From Chionis minor (taxonomy: Eukaryota; Chordata; Aves; Charadriiformes; Chionididae), in assembly GCA_013398295.1 (NCBI GenBank), contig VZSF01005687.1:315505-379504 (forward strand): a stretch of DNA of 64,000 nucleotides, given 5' to 3'. Positions 1 through 11,376 of this stretch are shown piece after piece (position 1 is the stretch's first letter; every line of letters begins with the position of its first letter). Made by a program: the position numbers and the translations under genes. The notes beneath the pieces were generated by a model that saw only the letters and a list, made by a program, of their open reading frames with translations, searched no databases and was not told the origin of the DNA.

Positions 1-1059
1 AAATAAAGGGTGTGTATTTACTCAGCGTACGGATGCAGTGGGTAATCACAGTAGGTAGAATAACACCTTGCACCCCGAGGGCTGCTCATAGCTGGGAAGG
101 CAATGTGTGAAAACACTGCTCTTTCAACTTCACGCAGTCCAGCATATCTGGCTCACAATGTATTTCTTGCATCATCGGACTCTTCTGTAAGTACAGATAA
201 TTATGGAAGAGCTTTGAATCTCAGCTATCATGAACTGTGATGGCCTCAGAGATACCAGAATGTATTATCCTCTGGTATATTCCACCCACACCAGCCAACA
301 CACTTTGAGAATTCTCTGAAAGACTAAATATTTGAAAGATGCTCCTAGCAGTGCTTCTGACTTGAAATGCCAGAAATTACTTAAAATTACTTTCCAAAAT
401 GATAATCCAATTAAAAACCTCTGGTATGATTACTGAACTCGAATAAGCAGTACAAAATAAAAAAACCTCTTTACAACCATGACTGCTGCAGCAGCAGTGT
501 CCATTTGTCGAGTGAGGTTACCACATCCAGTCAAAATTAGATTAAGTGGCTCTAAAAAGTTTAGATACTTGCTTTCCTCACAAATGTTTTTACTAGTTCA
601 CAAACCTGCAACAGCTTTGATTATTCAACGAATGCAGCCTAATTGCCTACAGGTCTCCCTGCATTATACCACTTACATAAATACAGTTACTAGTCTTCAA
701 AGAGTAGCGAGTTAGCTTTTACAGGACCTAAAGTGAAATAATACGTAGCTTACTCTTTCCCAGACGCACCTTTTTCCTGGCAGGAGATTTCCCCAATCCT
801 TTCCAGCAGCACAACTATAATGCACAGCTATAATGATGGTAGACTGCTGCGTGGAGCCTCCCGCTGCTGACCAGCACACGTTCCTGGTGGAGCGGCAGTT
901 TCCCACCCTTTCAAGGGGTTACTACTTTTAGGCTCGTGTCTTAAGAAAAACTCCTTAAAAGATTGTTCAGTTTTAATTACATCATGCAATGCAAACCTTC
1001 TAACAACCATTATTTGGACAGATGCTATTCCAAGGGCTTTGTAGCACAAATGGCAGCGA
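1..1059. other. Intergenic, nothing recognised
   Basis: AT-rich unique sequence. Short open frames here lack any recognisable motif or codon pattern. No repeat or RNA gene seen. Confidence 0.6.
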
Positions 1060-1108
1060 AAAAGAGAAAGAGAGAGGCAAAGAGACAAAGAGACAAAGAG
1101 AGAAAGAG

Positions 1109-1203
<95 letters not shown>

Positions 1204-1237
1204 AAAAGAAAGAAAGAAAGAAAGAAAGAAAGAAAAA
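1060..1237. repeat. AAAG microsatellite with an AGAGACAAAG-type leader
   Basis: From about 1110 to 1237 the plus strand is almost pure AAAG tetramers, interrupted by two AAAAAG steps. It is preceded by AGAGACAAAG/AGAGAAAG variants from about 1060. The arrays generate spurious Lys/Glu/Arg-rich open frames. Confidence 0.95.
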
Positions 1238-1239
1238 GT

Positions 1240-3780
1240 TATTTTGCAGTTAATATCTTCCTACTGTGTTCATCACCACTACACACAGTAGGAATGTCTT
1301 GTCATTCCTACTACATTGCCTCAGCATGAAGTACACCTCATGGATAACTTTTCACCCTTTATTATGTTTGCATACAGAACATACCTACTGTTTTATCTAA
1401 AATTAATATTCAAATTCAGCATGAGTTGTGGAATGAGTGCACAGTACCAGGGACAGTCACATCTGAAACCACTCATATGGCCTAGCCTAGTCTTTTCAGT
1501 AATTTACTTAGTCACTCCATGAGAGTTTCAGTTTCACAGATCTCTTCGTGACTGGTCATTTTTGTGGGGGCTCAGGTAGCTTTTCTGAATTTTTTTCCCA
1601 TTTTCTGCAGTTCTTTCAGCCATTATCCTGCAGGCAAGAGGCTCTAAAACCCTCTTTCCTTTTCTTAAGTTTACAGGACAGTTTAAAGTAAAAGAAGAAA
1701 AGGACAGAGACAGGCACTCTCCTGTTGATAAAATGTCATTTCAGAAGCCCTTCTGTGCTTCTTACTTTAGTCTGACCTACAGTAGTCCAGCAACTTTGGC
1801 TGAAGTTTAAAAAAAAGTCTAGAAAGAAACATGGAGGTTGAAAAGGAACACTGCATACTTAGAGCTAATGAGCACAAAAATTGGTGTTAAATTGCTTCTC
1901 TTGTTGTCATACATGGAGAGATAGAGTCACAGTAACAGTTCAGAAGAAAAATGCCTAAGTAGAAACACAAATGTGTTTCTAGACCAAAACTGCTCATGTA
2001 TATTTATATTCTGACCTATTAATTAAGAAATAAATGTTTAAGGCTTGCCACTTCAACAAGAATTTACAAAAAATCCCTTGCATGCACTAGCAATGCTGGT
2101 GGGTGTAAGGGGACACACATAATTTGGCACATCAATCAGATGGACATACATTAGACAGGTATTTCCAAATAACCTCACAGGTTTTACCAATCAGAAGTAG
2201 GCAGGAAGACATTTGATTAAGAAGGGTATTTATTGCATCACGAAATCCACCTCTGTAAAAAGGTGACAGCCACTTCATCAGTCCAACATCATTTTTCCCC
2301 AGTCTCCCTCCACACCTCTCTACATTCATAAGGCATAACAAAGTCTAAGGTAACAAAAACTTTGGCTTGTGCAATAAAAACTAAACATTAACTACCTCAG
2401 ACTGAGACCATGCTGTATTGCAGGCTGGAGACACCCACCGATACCCCCTCACCACACATGCACACCGTCATTACTATTACCTAAAACGTGCCGCTTGTTC
2501 ATCAGCCCCTCAGTTCTTGATGGTAAAGTGCAAAGAGGCAAACCCTGATACAGAAGAACCTCTGGTACCTGACCAGGATTCTTAAAATAGGTCATAAATT
2601 TTAAATACTTTTTCCGATTACACATCAAAAATCACCCAGACTCCTTTGGGAATGCCAGTTTACCAGTCTCATGCTGGATCCAGCATCAAAAGAGGAATAA
2701 TCTGATTTACACAGGGTCTAAACTACAGAAGACTTGATTTGTCAGAAGTGCATCTCACATTTAATCAAGAAACAAACGGGAAGCCAGTGCAATGTCTGGG
2801 GAATGCTGCTCCCGCTAACCAGGTGCATTACGACTTGCTGAACCCTGAGACACTTTTAGGGGCTCATTGCAGCCAAGCAAAGCAGAGGTAGCAAAGGTCT
2901 AGACGGTGCCAAGAGCTCTTGCATCTGAATGAAGATTTTGCCACAGCTGTGCCTAATAGGGAAGGGAAAGGACACGCTTGGCCAGTTCAAGTATCCCACC
3001 TTCCACAAACAGCCAAGGTCTAAAGGGACATCCGTGGCTGTGATTCTAAGTGACAAAACACAGGCACTTCTGTTCAAATAATGGTAGCCCTGAATCTACA
3101 GTCAGACCTAAGGGCAAGCACACCTGTACATCTGCCACATCTGACTTTTTTTTCTTTTTTTTTTCTTTTTATTCCCCCCCCTGCACACACACACCTTTCA
3201 GTGTTCAGAGGTATCCGCCATTGGGGGTCTTGACCCTTTAAAAAGAAGACGTGATAACTAGATGCTTAAGACTTGTACGAGGTTGTTGAGCTCCCACTTC
3301 AATAATCTGCCCAAGAGCAAGACAAACAGAAAAGAAGATTTCTGAAAGCTAAGCACTGTCCTGTCTCGGTTTTGGGTACTGAATACTGGACCCACTGAGC
3401 TTTATGCGGAAGACAGGCAAATCCCTAATCACGGCTTGTCTCTGAATAGTGTGTTGGCATTGTGTATATACTAGGCATCGCCCTGTGCCTTAACATTTCA
3501 TTCATGAGAATAATAACTGTGAAGACAGAGCTTTTTCCTCCTGCCTTTTATACACACACACACCCCCACACACACCCCAAACGCAGAAATACCACACACG
3601 CACACATATAAACAAATAAGCACAGGTATACAGCCGCATAAAAATTCACAGTAAGGCTCACAATCAAACAGAAAATTTGCAAATGCTCTCAATGTAACAT
3701 GCAGGCTAACTAGACGTGCAACAAAAGACTTCTGAACCTTTATCAAATACAAATTAACGAGAATACATTTGAATTGTTAA
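1240..3780. other. Intergenic, nothing recognised apart from simple tracts
   Basis: Unique AT-rich DNA. A pyrimidine tract with a C7 run and an AC run lies at about 3144-3195. An imperfect CA repeat is at about 3552-3610. No coding exon recognised. Confidence 0.6.
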
Positions 3781-3839
3781 GGCGAACATTGCCTTTCAAA
3801 TAGGTTCATAACTATTTCCGCCTTAGCATAAAGACGGGA

Positions 3840-4100
3840 AAACTATTGTTGCAGCTCCACCTAGTGGAAAACAGGGGGAAACACAGCGACAGGAGCACAG
3901 TCCCGGGGGGCCGCGACCCCTCGGGGGCCGAGTAACCCGGCGGCGAGCGGGGGCGACGGCCACCAGCCCCCCGCGCTGCTCGCCCGTGGGCCCCTGCGTG
4001 GACCGCTCTTTTTCAACCCTACAAAACGCTCTGTTCTGGCAAATCGAAGAGGAGAGATTATTTTGTTTTTATTTATCTCGCAGGTGAGGCGGCTCTGTCG
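3840..4100 (+). promoter_or_regulatory. Small CpG-dense island with a splice-donor-like end; possible non-coding RNA promoter/first exon
   Basis: Positions 3876-4005 are strongly GC-rich and hold about 18 CpG dinucleotides, in a window otherwise poor in CpG. CpGs stay scattered but raised until about 4860. Downstream on the plus strand, TATCTCGCAG|GTGAGG at 4074-4089 is a near-perfect 5' splice site. A CRE-like TGATGTCA lies at 4442-4449. No open frame of note is present, so a non-coding transcript or orphan CpG island is the most that can be proposed. Direction is uncertain. Confidence 0.35.
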
Positions 4101-5100
4101 GAAAACAGCACCCTTCACTACTGGCAGGGCCATCCATCACAGCGAAAGACAAAGCTGCCAGTATTATATATGTTCCTAGTCAAAAGGAATCTGAATTTTC
4201 ATCTGCTTTCAGAATTTTCCTATGACCCCTGCCAAATTAAAGGTAAGGGGATTTACTGTGTGCACACTTTACTGCAGTATTAAATTGCGCTTCTGTACTA
4301 CGTTTAATTGCTTCAAAGTTCTGCCCAGATATTAATGTAGCTAGATATCAGAGAATCCAGGAGATAGGTACTGAAATCTCTCTGTGCCCCAGTTTCTTTG
4401 CCTTTGCCTGGCGTTCCCACGTTGACAAAATACGAGAATTGTGATGTCACACAAACCCATCACGTCTTCATGGCAGATGCGGAAGGGAAGAACTGTAGAA
4501 GAACTGTAGGCAGGAAAAAACAGAACAGAATAAAACCCCCAAACACTTTCAATGTGTATAGGTGTTACGCTCTATAGCAGTTTTCGCTTCTGCATGGCAA
4601 TGAATACAATTGAATCTTCTCAGCGGAAACACTTGATAATTTTAGATTTATTATTCACTCTTTTAATATTTTCTTATTGTTTCTTTCACGAGAAGTCCGC
4701 GCTTCATTGTGGCCCGCTAACAGCATCTATCTTTTAAAAAGTCAGAGCCCTCTGTTTAGGCCTACTGTATAAGCAACGTCTTTTGCTTCTGTATTTTTAC
4801 CAAGTTGCTCCAGGACTCGGTTTCTCCGCTCCGCATGTGACAGCCCGAGCCGACCTTACATTTTGCAGGGCTCTGCACCGCTGGCACTAAAGACCAGGGC
4901 TTGAATAGCCAACGCTCCAGCCCTGCTGCCAGAGGGGCAATCTGACACTGAGCGGTTTCCTCCTGCTAGAGGAGGCGATATAAAAGAGAGATCTGCGAAC
5001 AGAAGAGATATTAATGGACAACAGACTGCAGAGGAGTAGGGCTACAGTGCTTCTGCTTAAGTATAGCATATCCAGAGGTTAGCTTTAATTCAAAGCAGCA

Positions 5101-5134
5101 GTACAAATAATTTCATCGTACAAATAATTTCATT
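5101..5134. repeat. 17-bp tandem duplication
   Basis: GTACAAATAATTTCATC followed directly by GTACAAATAATTTCATT: two units with one mismatch. Confidence 0.9.
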
Positions 5135-5139
5135 CATTC

Positions 5140-8100
5140 CAAAATAGGTAGTATGTGTTCTGCACAGTGAAGAGTATAATCGCAATTTTCTGCACATTCT
5201 TACAAAAAGGCTTGGTACTGTATGGGGAGAAAAATGAAAAGAAAAAAAAAACCTTACTGCACGTGGTTTAAATAGTGAAAATATTTAGTCAGATGTTGAA
5301 ATTGAACCTTGCGAGTATTCCTGTTGCAGCTAATGGGACAGTTCACAGACCTTAATTCAGCACATGAATACATATTTGCAGAACTGTGGCTTCACATAAG
5401 CAACAGAGGGAAGGGATTCATCCACCAGAATTATTTACTTTAATATTTGTATCTATTGTAGTTTGTTTCTCCTGAGAATGTAAATATTTTTTTCCCAAAG
5501 AGGAAACCTGAAAGGTGCATAATGATTTCACTAAATTCACGTTAACTATACAGGGTAAATTAAGCAGAAAACATAAAGGCCAAACACTGTACACAGTAAT
5601 TAAGCTCAATATTACAGGGCCGTACTGTAATAATTACAGCCAGCATTGCATGCACACTCTGATAATTCACTTAAATTGCCTTCAGAACATGCCAAGAAAA
5701 TCTCCTTTACACAGACAGCAAAAAAGATTAAAAAAAATAAAAAAGGACAGAAAGAAAGAAAAGCAAATTTGTACTTTTCATTTTGAAAACTATCATTTTT
5801 CCTTTCCTTATCTTGTCTCTTCTGGAAAAAAAAGCCCTAAATATAAATAGAGCATTTGCTGTTGTCTTTCTACTAAAGCTTTTAAATTTAAGGAATAATA
5901 GATGCCTGTCTAGACAACCCTAAAATTGTTTTAGTTACTGATGTATGGATGACTGATAAATGTCATCTTTTCTGCCTGCAGTGCATTTTGCATCCAGTCT
6001 AGTGACATTTGTCTATAGCTGACCTGAGTCTGCATTTTTCATTTGCATTAAGCATTTAAATTTTACAACTCTGAAGCTTCAGGATTCACTGTTTACCGGA
6101 AAATACAATACCATTCTCCCCTCCTCCCCCCTCCACCCCAAAGGAGAGATGCTTTCTTTGCTTGTCACATGGCCATTTTTAATTAAACCAGCAGGGAAGA
6201 TTCTAATCAGACAAAGGCAATGGAATTTGCTTCATACCTTTCCAAGTGAAATAATTATTAATTCCCTAGTTTCACATTTCTCATACAGATAAAATGAAAT
6301 ACGTAACGTGGGCAGTGAAAGGAGGTTTTCATTTAAATATGGACAGGTTTTTTGAAACAATGTAAAAAACCTTTGAGTATTTCATGGTAAATTACAAATA
6401 CATAGAGATGTAAGAAATTCATAAGTTTACCACTGGCTCTTGAAATATGCTTTATGCTATTAACATCTTTAGGCATGTGATTGCAAGATGGTAGAATTAC
6501 CTCATATAGGGTTTTCCATTGCAAAACAGATCATTGTATTTTTACGCACTTCTACTGAGAAATGTTTGTTGCTGCCTACTTTGTAATACAGATGGTTCCA
6601 ATATTTTACTGTGCGTAAACCGTATTCTCCAAGCCACCATTGTTCAAACAAGGCATGATTTTTGCAATACGTCACCTCAGAGGACTGAACTCAATCTTTA
6701 GGTCTTTGCAACCTATAAGCAGTCCCCCTGATTTTGAGCACGGCTTGTTTTGTAAAGACCGTGCAAATTGGGGATTGCAGCGAGCTTTCGCTGTTCACAG
6801 TTATTGCAGGCTTTTAAGCTTTGGGCTTCTTAATAAGTCACCAAAAAATAATTTAACTGAAATTATTGTTTCCTATTAATTTTTTTTTCACAAAACTGGA
6901 ACGCTTTTCATTATACACATTCAATATAATTTTTTCATTGCAGGTTTTTCCTACCAGTGCTTTCACAAACGTTACCAAGGTAAAAGCTGGAGGAACTGCT
7001 TTGCTTTTTTGTTGAGCTAGCAACAGAATGCCTTGGGTGGAAGTAACGGAGACCTAAAGCACGTGTCCAGCTTTACATACATGAATAGTGCCATTGATGC
7101 CAATGGATTTGCATACCGTCCATTAAGTGTGCACACGAGTAGTCCACAATAGACTTTTTGTCCTACTAATAAAGCTACATCAGGGTATCTGCCCTACTAC
7201 AAAACCCTTGGGCACACATTTTGCCCCACTAACTGGCACCAGCACAGTTCCTCGCAGCTTTGGGAAAGTCTCACGCCTATATACCCTTTTCTTCAACAGA
7301 ATTATGAAAAGGTTTCTCTTTGGTGTAAGCCTATCAGGACTGTTCAGGTGATACAAGGAAAGGCAACTGTTTCTCCTGTGCCTTCCATACCTTTGGCAGA
7401 AGTGCATCAATGTAGGACAGAAGCAGCAGCTTATACAAGCACCTATGTCAGCCAAATCTCACCCTACCTTCTAGGAAACTCCTTGTAGTTCCCTTGGCCT
7501 TGGCAAATTTTCTTTTGGCAGTTTTTGTCAAGCTATACCTCATTTGCTCTCCATTCTACAGAGCTGGCTTTAATAGTTTCACCTCTGCAGCACAAATCAG
7601 CACAGAAAACCATCAACCTTCAAGCACCCCCAGCAGTCAGAGCTACAGCAGGAAGAAAGAGTTTGGGGCATGTATTTCTCTACTAACCACTGCTGCTAAA
7701 AATACAGGTAGATCCTGGTAAAAAGAGCAAAGTGGAAATGGTTGGTGTACATTTTTAACAAGCATAGAGGGTACAATTTTAAAATGGGATTTTTCACTAG
7801 CTCTAACCATATACCACACAGCCCCCTCCAAAAAAGGTTCTTTTGAAATAGTATCAAGAAAGCATATGCTCTGAGCTCAGAGGAAGTTGTAGCAAAAGGA
7901 AAACAGAAAACAGTTAACCTCCACCTTGTATATAAATCAGCGCAACAGATGTAAAAGCAAGTGTACATTTGGAACCTACTGACCCAGAACACCAGCACTG
8001 AACCTTTGTTTTCTCTCCTCTCCAATACGACTCCATCCTGTGATATTTGCTCAGAAGGCACAGAAGACAGAATAGTTTTGTTCTTTTGCAAGGTTCACCA

Positions 8101-10260
8101 AGAGAAACATTTCTGCCTTGTCTTCTAATGCATCTCCTTTCCTCTGGAGAGGTGAGGAAAAGTGTCATCGTAGCACAACATCCAGTGTTCCGGCAATCTA
8201 AGCCACCTGCTATTCCTAAATGCAGGAATTGGGTACTTCCAGACCTGAAGGGAAAAAACACAACAATAAAACAAAATCACTCTAGGATCAGCCTAAGTAG
8301 TCTCTCATCAACATTCAGGAGCAGTGTGACAGAAAAGAGGAGAAAAAAACACCCCACAGACACATGAGAAAGAGAAAAGATAAAAGGAGTCCTGAATGAA
8401 GAAAAATGTGTTATTTCTTAACAGAGCAGTGGATTAGGAGGAGGAAAGGGGCTCTGACATGGCCTGCAGCTCTTTGTTTATAAGAACATCCTTCCAGTGA
8501 TCTGAACCAACATCAGATGGGAGCACGGAGCTACTCTTCATCTGTTTTCAGTACTCTGGTTCCAATGCAAACTTAGGGAGATTCCAAGTGCAAATTTGTG
8601 TGAAAAGGCTTGTTATCAATGGCTAGGAACAGATTTTATTTCAATGCTTCATGCAGAATCTTTAAATTCAATGCTAGGAAACACACTAGAGGTTTGCAGC
8701 TTCCTCAGGAGTTAAGATCTCTTACAAGAGTTCACATGTACTAAACAGCAAGGTCCCAATCCTGCAGTTAAGCCGCTGTAAGCAGCCCTTTGCAGTCCTT
8801 CCCAACTTCAGGAATGCAGAGACCTACGAAAAGATGAACAGCTCAGCAAGAACAGTTCAGACACTGAACCAGAAGCCTACATTAAAAAAAAGAATTTTAA
8901 AAAATTTAGATACTTATAAATACATACATTATTTATTTTTATATATAAGTACTTATAAATACACATACATTCTAGTCAATGGAAAATTGGAAAAGTCTTA
9001 CAAGGCTTCATTTATTTCCATTTGTTAGGAAGGTCTTCTCAAAATCTTATTTCCTTTTTAAAGGACTAAGCAGGCATTTTTCTTTGAGAGTTTGATCCAC
9101 TCTACATTGCAATGTAAAACACTTTAATTTGCAAAAAAATTGAAAATTGTCTTCCTGTGGCATAAAAATTCTGTCTCCATAGGAGCAGACCCTTATCAGA
9201 AGGCTTAGATTTTAGGATCCAGCTTGTACATGGTGGAGAAAACTGCTTAAAGAACAGTTGTGTTAAAATGAAAGTGAAAGCATGTGTATTCCGTTAAGGA
9301 TCTGGTTTTATATCACTGACACAGGCTGAAGATCATCCTTCTGAAACTGCTCGTGTTACACCAGTACAAAACTGATCTGAATCTGACCATTCAAGATTTT
9401 TAAGGAAAAATGGAATAAATGTGTGTCCTTCTACAAAGGGGCAGATTATTTTCTTTCCTTCGGCTTTTTTGTTTTTGATCTGACTGCTGAAGGAGACAAT
9501 TATTAGGACTGTCCTCTCTTAATCTCTCTCTTTATCATTTTTATTTGTTTATTCGTCTATTTTTAAGCCATCCTTCCATCTCACTCACCTTCATAATAAC
9601 AATAGGGTTTGCTTGACACCTACAGGGAGATCCTTCATGATTTTCTGCATACCATGCATTCATTTATGTATATAATGTGGCATTTAAATACAGAAATAAT
9701 GCCATGCTATATTGGAGAAGATTGCATCCACCAAATGTTTGCCTGGGAGAGACAGGAGGCTAGATAGATGGAAGTTTGGAAATGACATTAAAGGAAGGAC
9801 AGGTTGCAAATTGCTTGATCAATACAGTAGAGCAATGGAGAGAGGAACTGAAAAAGTCTATATCCTATAGGGATAAGGAGGAATATGGGTCAGTGATGAG
9901 AATTCAATTGCCATAATAAAAGAGATGGAAATGAAAAAGCGCAACTTCCATGCAGGGGCAATAATTGCCTTTGCATCCAGTGGCTAGTGCTCAAAATAAA
10001 AAACAAAGCTATAAAAGCGGAAAAATAACATGAAAAATAATAATGAACAGTTGGGTCCCACTGTGTGTGACTGCTCTCTCTGTGCCCGTTCTGCCTCTGC
10101 AAACCTCCGCCTCTGCCCAAACACATTTCTGGAGCTGGTCCACACAGTTTTTATAACCTGCTTCTAACAGCGATAATATTTAGTACACATCTGCGCTCAA
10201 CTGTTGCTTATATTCTGGAACCTCCAAGGGCTGTGGAAATGGCGTGGATTAGATGTTCCT
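5140..10260. other. Intergenic, no gene recognised
   Basis: AT-rich unique DNA. Relics of old palindromic repeats are suspected near 7088-7110 (CCATTGATGCCAATGG) and 8752-8780. The overlapping minus-strand open frames between 7643 and 8261 show no recognisable domain and I treat them as chance. Confidence 0.55.
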
Positions 10261-10264
10261 GGTT

Positions 10265-10345
10265 GGCAAATGGGGAAACTAAGGCCTACAGAAGGCAGAA
10301 TTTGCATATGGTCCCACGGGGAATCAGTGGCAGGGAGGAAAAGCT
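10265..10345 (-). repeat. MIR-like (tRNA-SINE core) relic
   Basis: The plus strand reads AAATGGGGAAACTAAGGCCT, then ACAGAAGGCAGAATTTGCAT, GGTCCCACGGGGAATCAGTG and GCAGGGAGG. This is the reverse complement of the CORE-SINE/MIR segment (CAGTTTCC...AAATGGG; GGTCACACAGCTAGTAAGTGGCAGAG). Divergence is high, as expected of a repeat older than the bird/mammal split. Confidence 0.5.
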
Positions 10346-11320
10346 GCTGCAGGAGCCTCCTTTAATGGTGGACTGTCTTCAAGCCCTCTCTCTAGTGACC
10401 AGCCAAGTCCCCATCACCAAATGTGAAGTTCGTAGGAGGGGTTTTCTGCCATAAGGCAGAGCAGTGCAGAACAGAACTTCCTGGGCAAGGAGGCACAATG
10501 CCTGTTGGCTCTCCTGGGCAAAGGACTGCCCCTGCAAGCTGTGAGGTTTCACACAAACCCTATCTACAGCTGAGCGTCCTCACTCTTCCCTGTTGTTTGA
10601 CCCCACCATGAGCTGTGTCCTGTAACACAGGCTTTCACGTCTCTACAGCTAAAGCAGTGAAAACTTGAGTGTTCTAGCTAGAAACATGACTTAGCTCTAT
10701 ATCTTTTAACTCCTAGCTCCTGTTCTTTTCTCCTAGAGACATTCCTATGCATCGCCCACACTCAACTGCATGACTGTAACACATCTCTGTCTTCAACAGG
10801 GTGTCTTTCCTGCCATCGGATGAATCAGATGTATAAAACATGAGTCTTTCTTCTCAGCATGGGAGACGGTCAGTACAGACTCCATTACAATACGGCATCG
10901 ATTACAACCTTTTTCATGTTAATCATATCAAATTCAGACCTTCATAACTTCCTGACATATCTGTTTGGTGGGCTGAAATTACCTGAGTGTAGTTTCTTCC
11001 TAAAATTAAATTATTTAAGCTGTAAAAGTTTTTCAGCTATTTACAAGTGTTAACAGAAAGATAGATAAATAGGAAAACAAAGTCCCGTAAATCTAACTGT
11101 TTAAGAGATTCAGAAACAAAATAGTTCTCAATAAACGCTGAATTTTGGCCTAAGCAAGGAACAGCACATAGATTAGTCCCCAAACTGCATATTTAAAAAT
11201 AAAAAAAATTGTTAGCCTTTTAAAATTGTATATTGGTCATATGGATGAGGGGGGAAGTTGCATTTAAAAAAAGCCTATAATGCATAAAATGTTCACACAA
11301 ATGAATCTTTCATGTTACCT

Positions 11321-11376
11321 TATAAAAGATGATAAAGGGTGCTTTACCACATAAAAGATAATAAAGGATGCTATAC
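11321..11376. repeat. Imperfect ~28-bp tandem duplication
   Basis: TATAAAAGATGATAAAGGGT-GCTTTACCAC is followed by ATAAAAGATAATAAAGGATG-CTATAC. The two copies differ at a few positions. Confidence 0.8.

Noticed and set aside
963..1291. Lys/Glu/Arg-rich open frames on the plus strand
   Set aside because: They are translations of the AAAG microsatellite, which has no stop codon in several frames.
3890..4010. GC-rich island considered as an rDNA fragment
   Set aside because: No stretch matched 18S or 28S core sequences that I recognise. A CpG island is the simpler reading.
7696..8091. 131-codon minus-strand open frame
   Set aside because: The composition (aromatic and Cys-rich without spacing pattern) and overlapping open frames in other phases point to chance. 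No homologue comes to mind.
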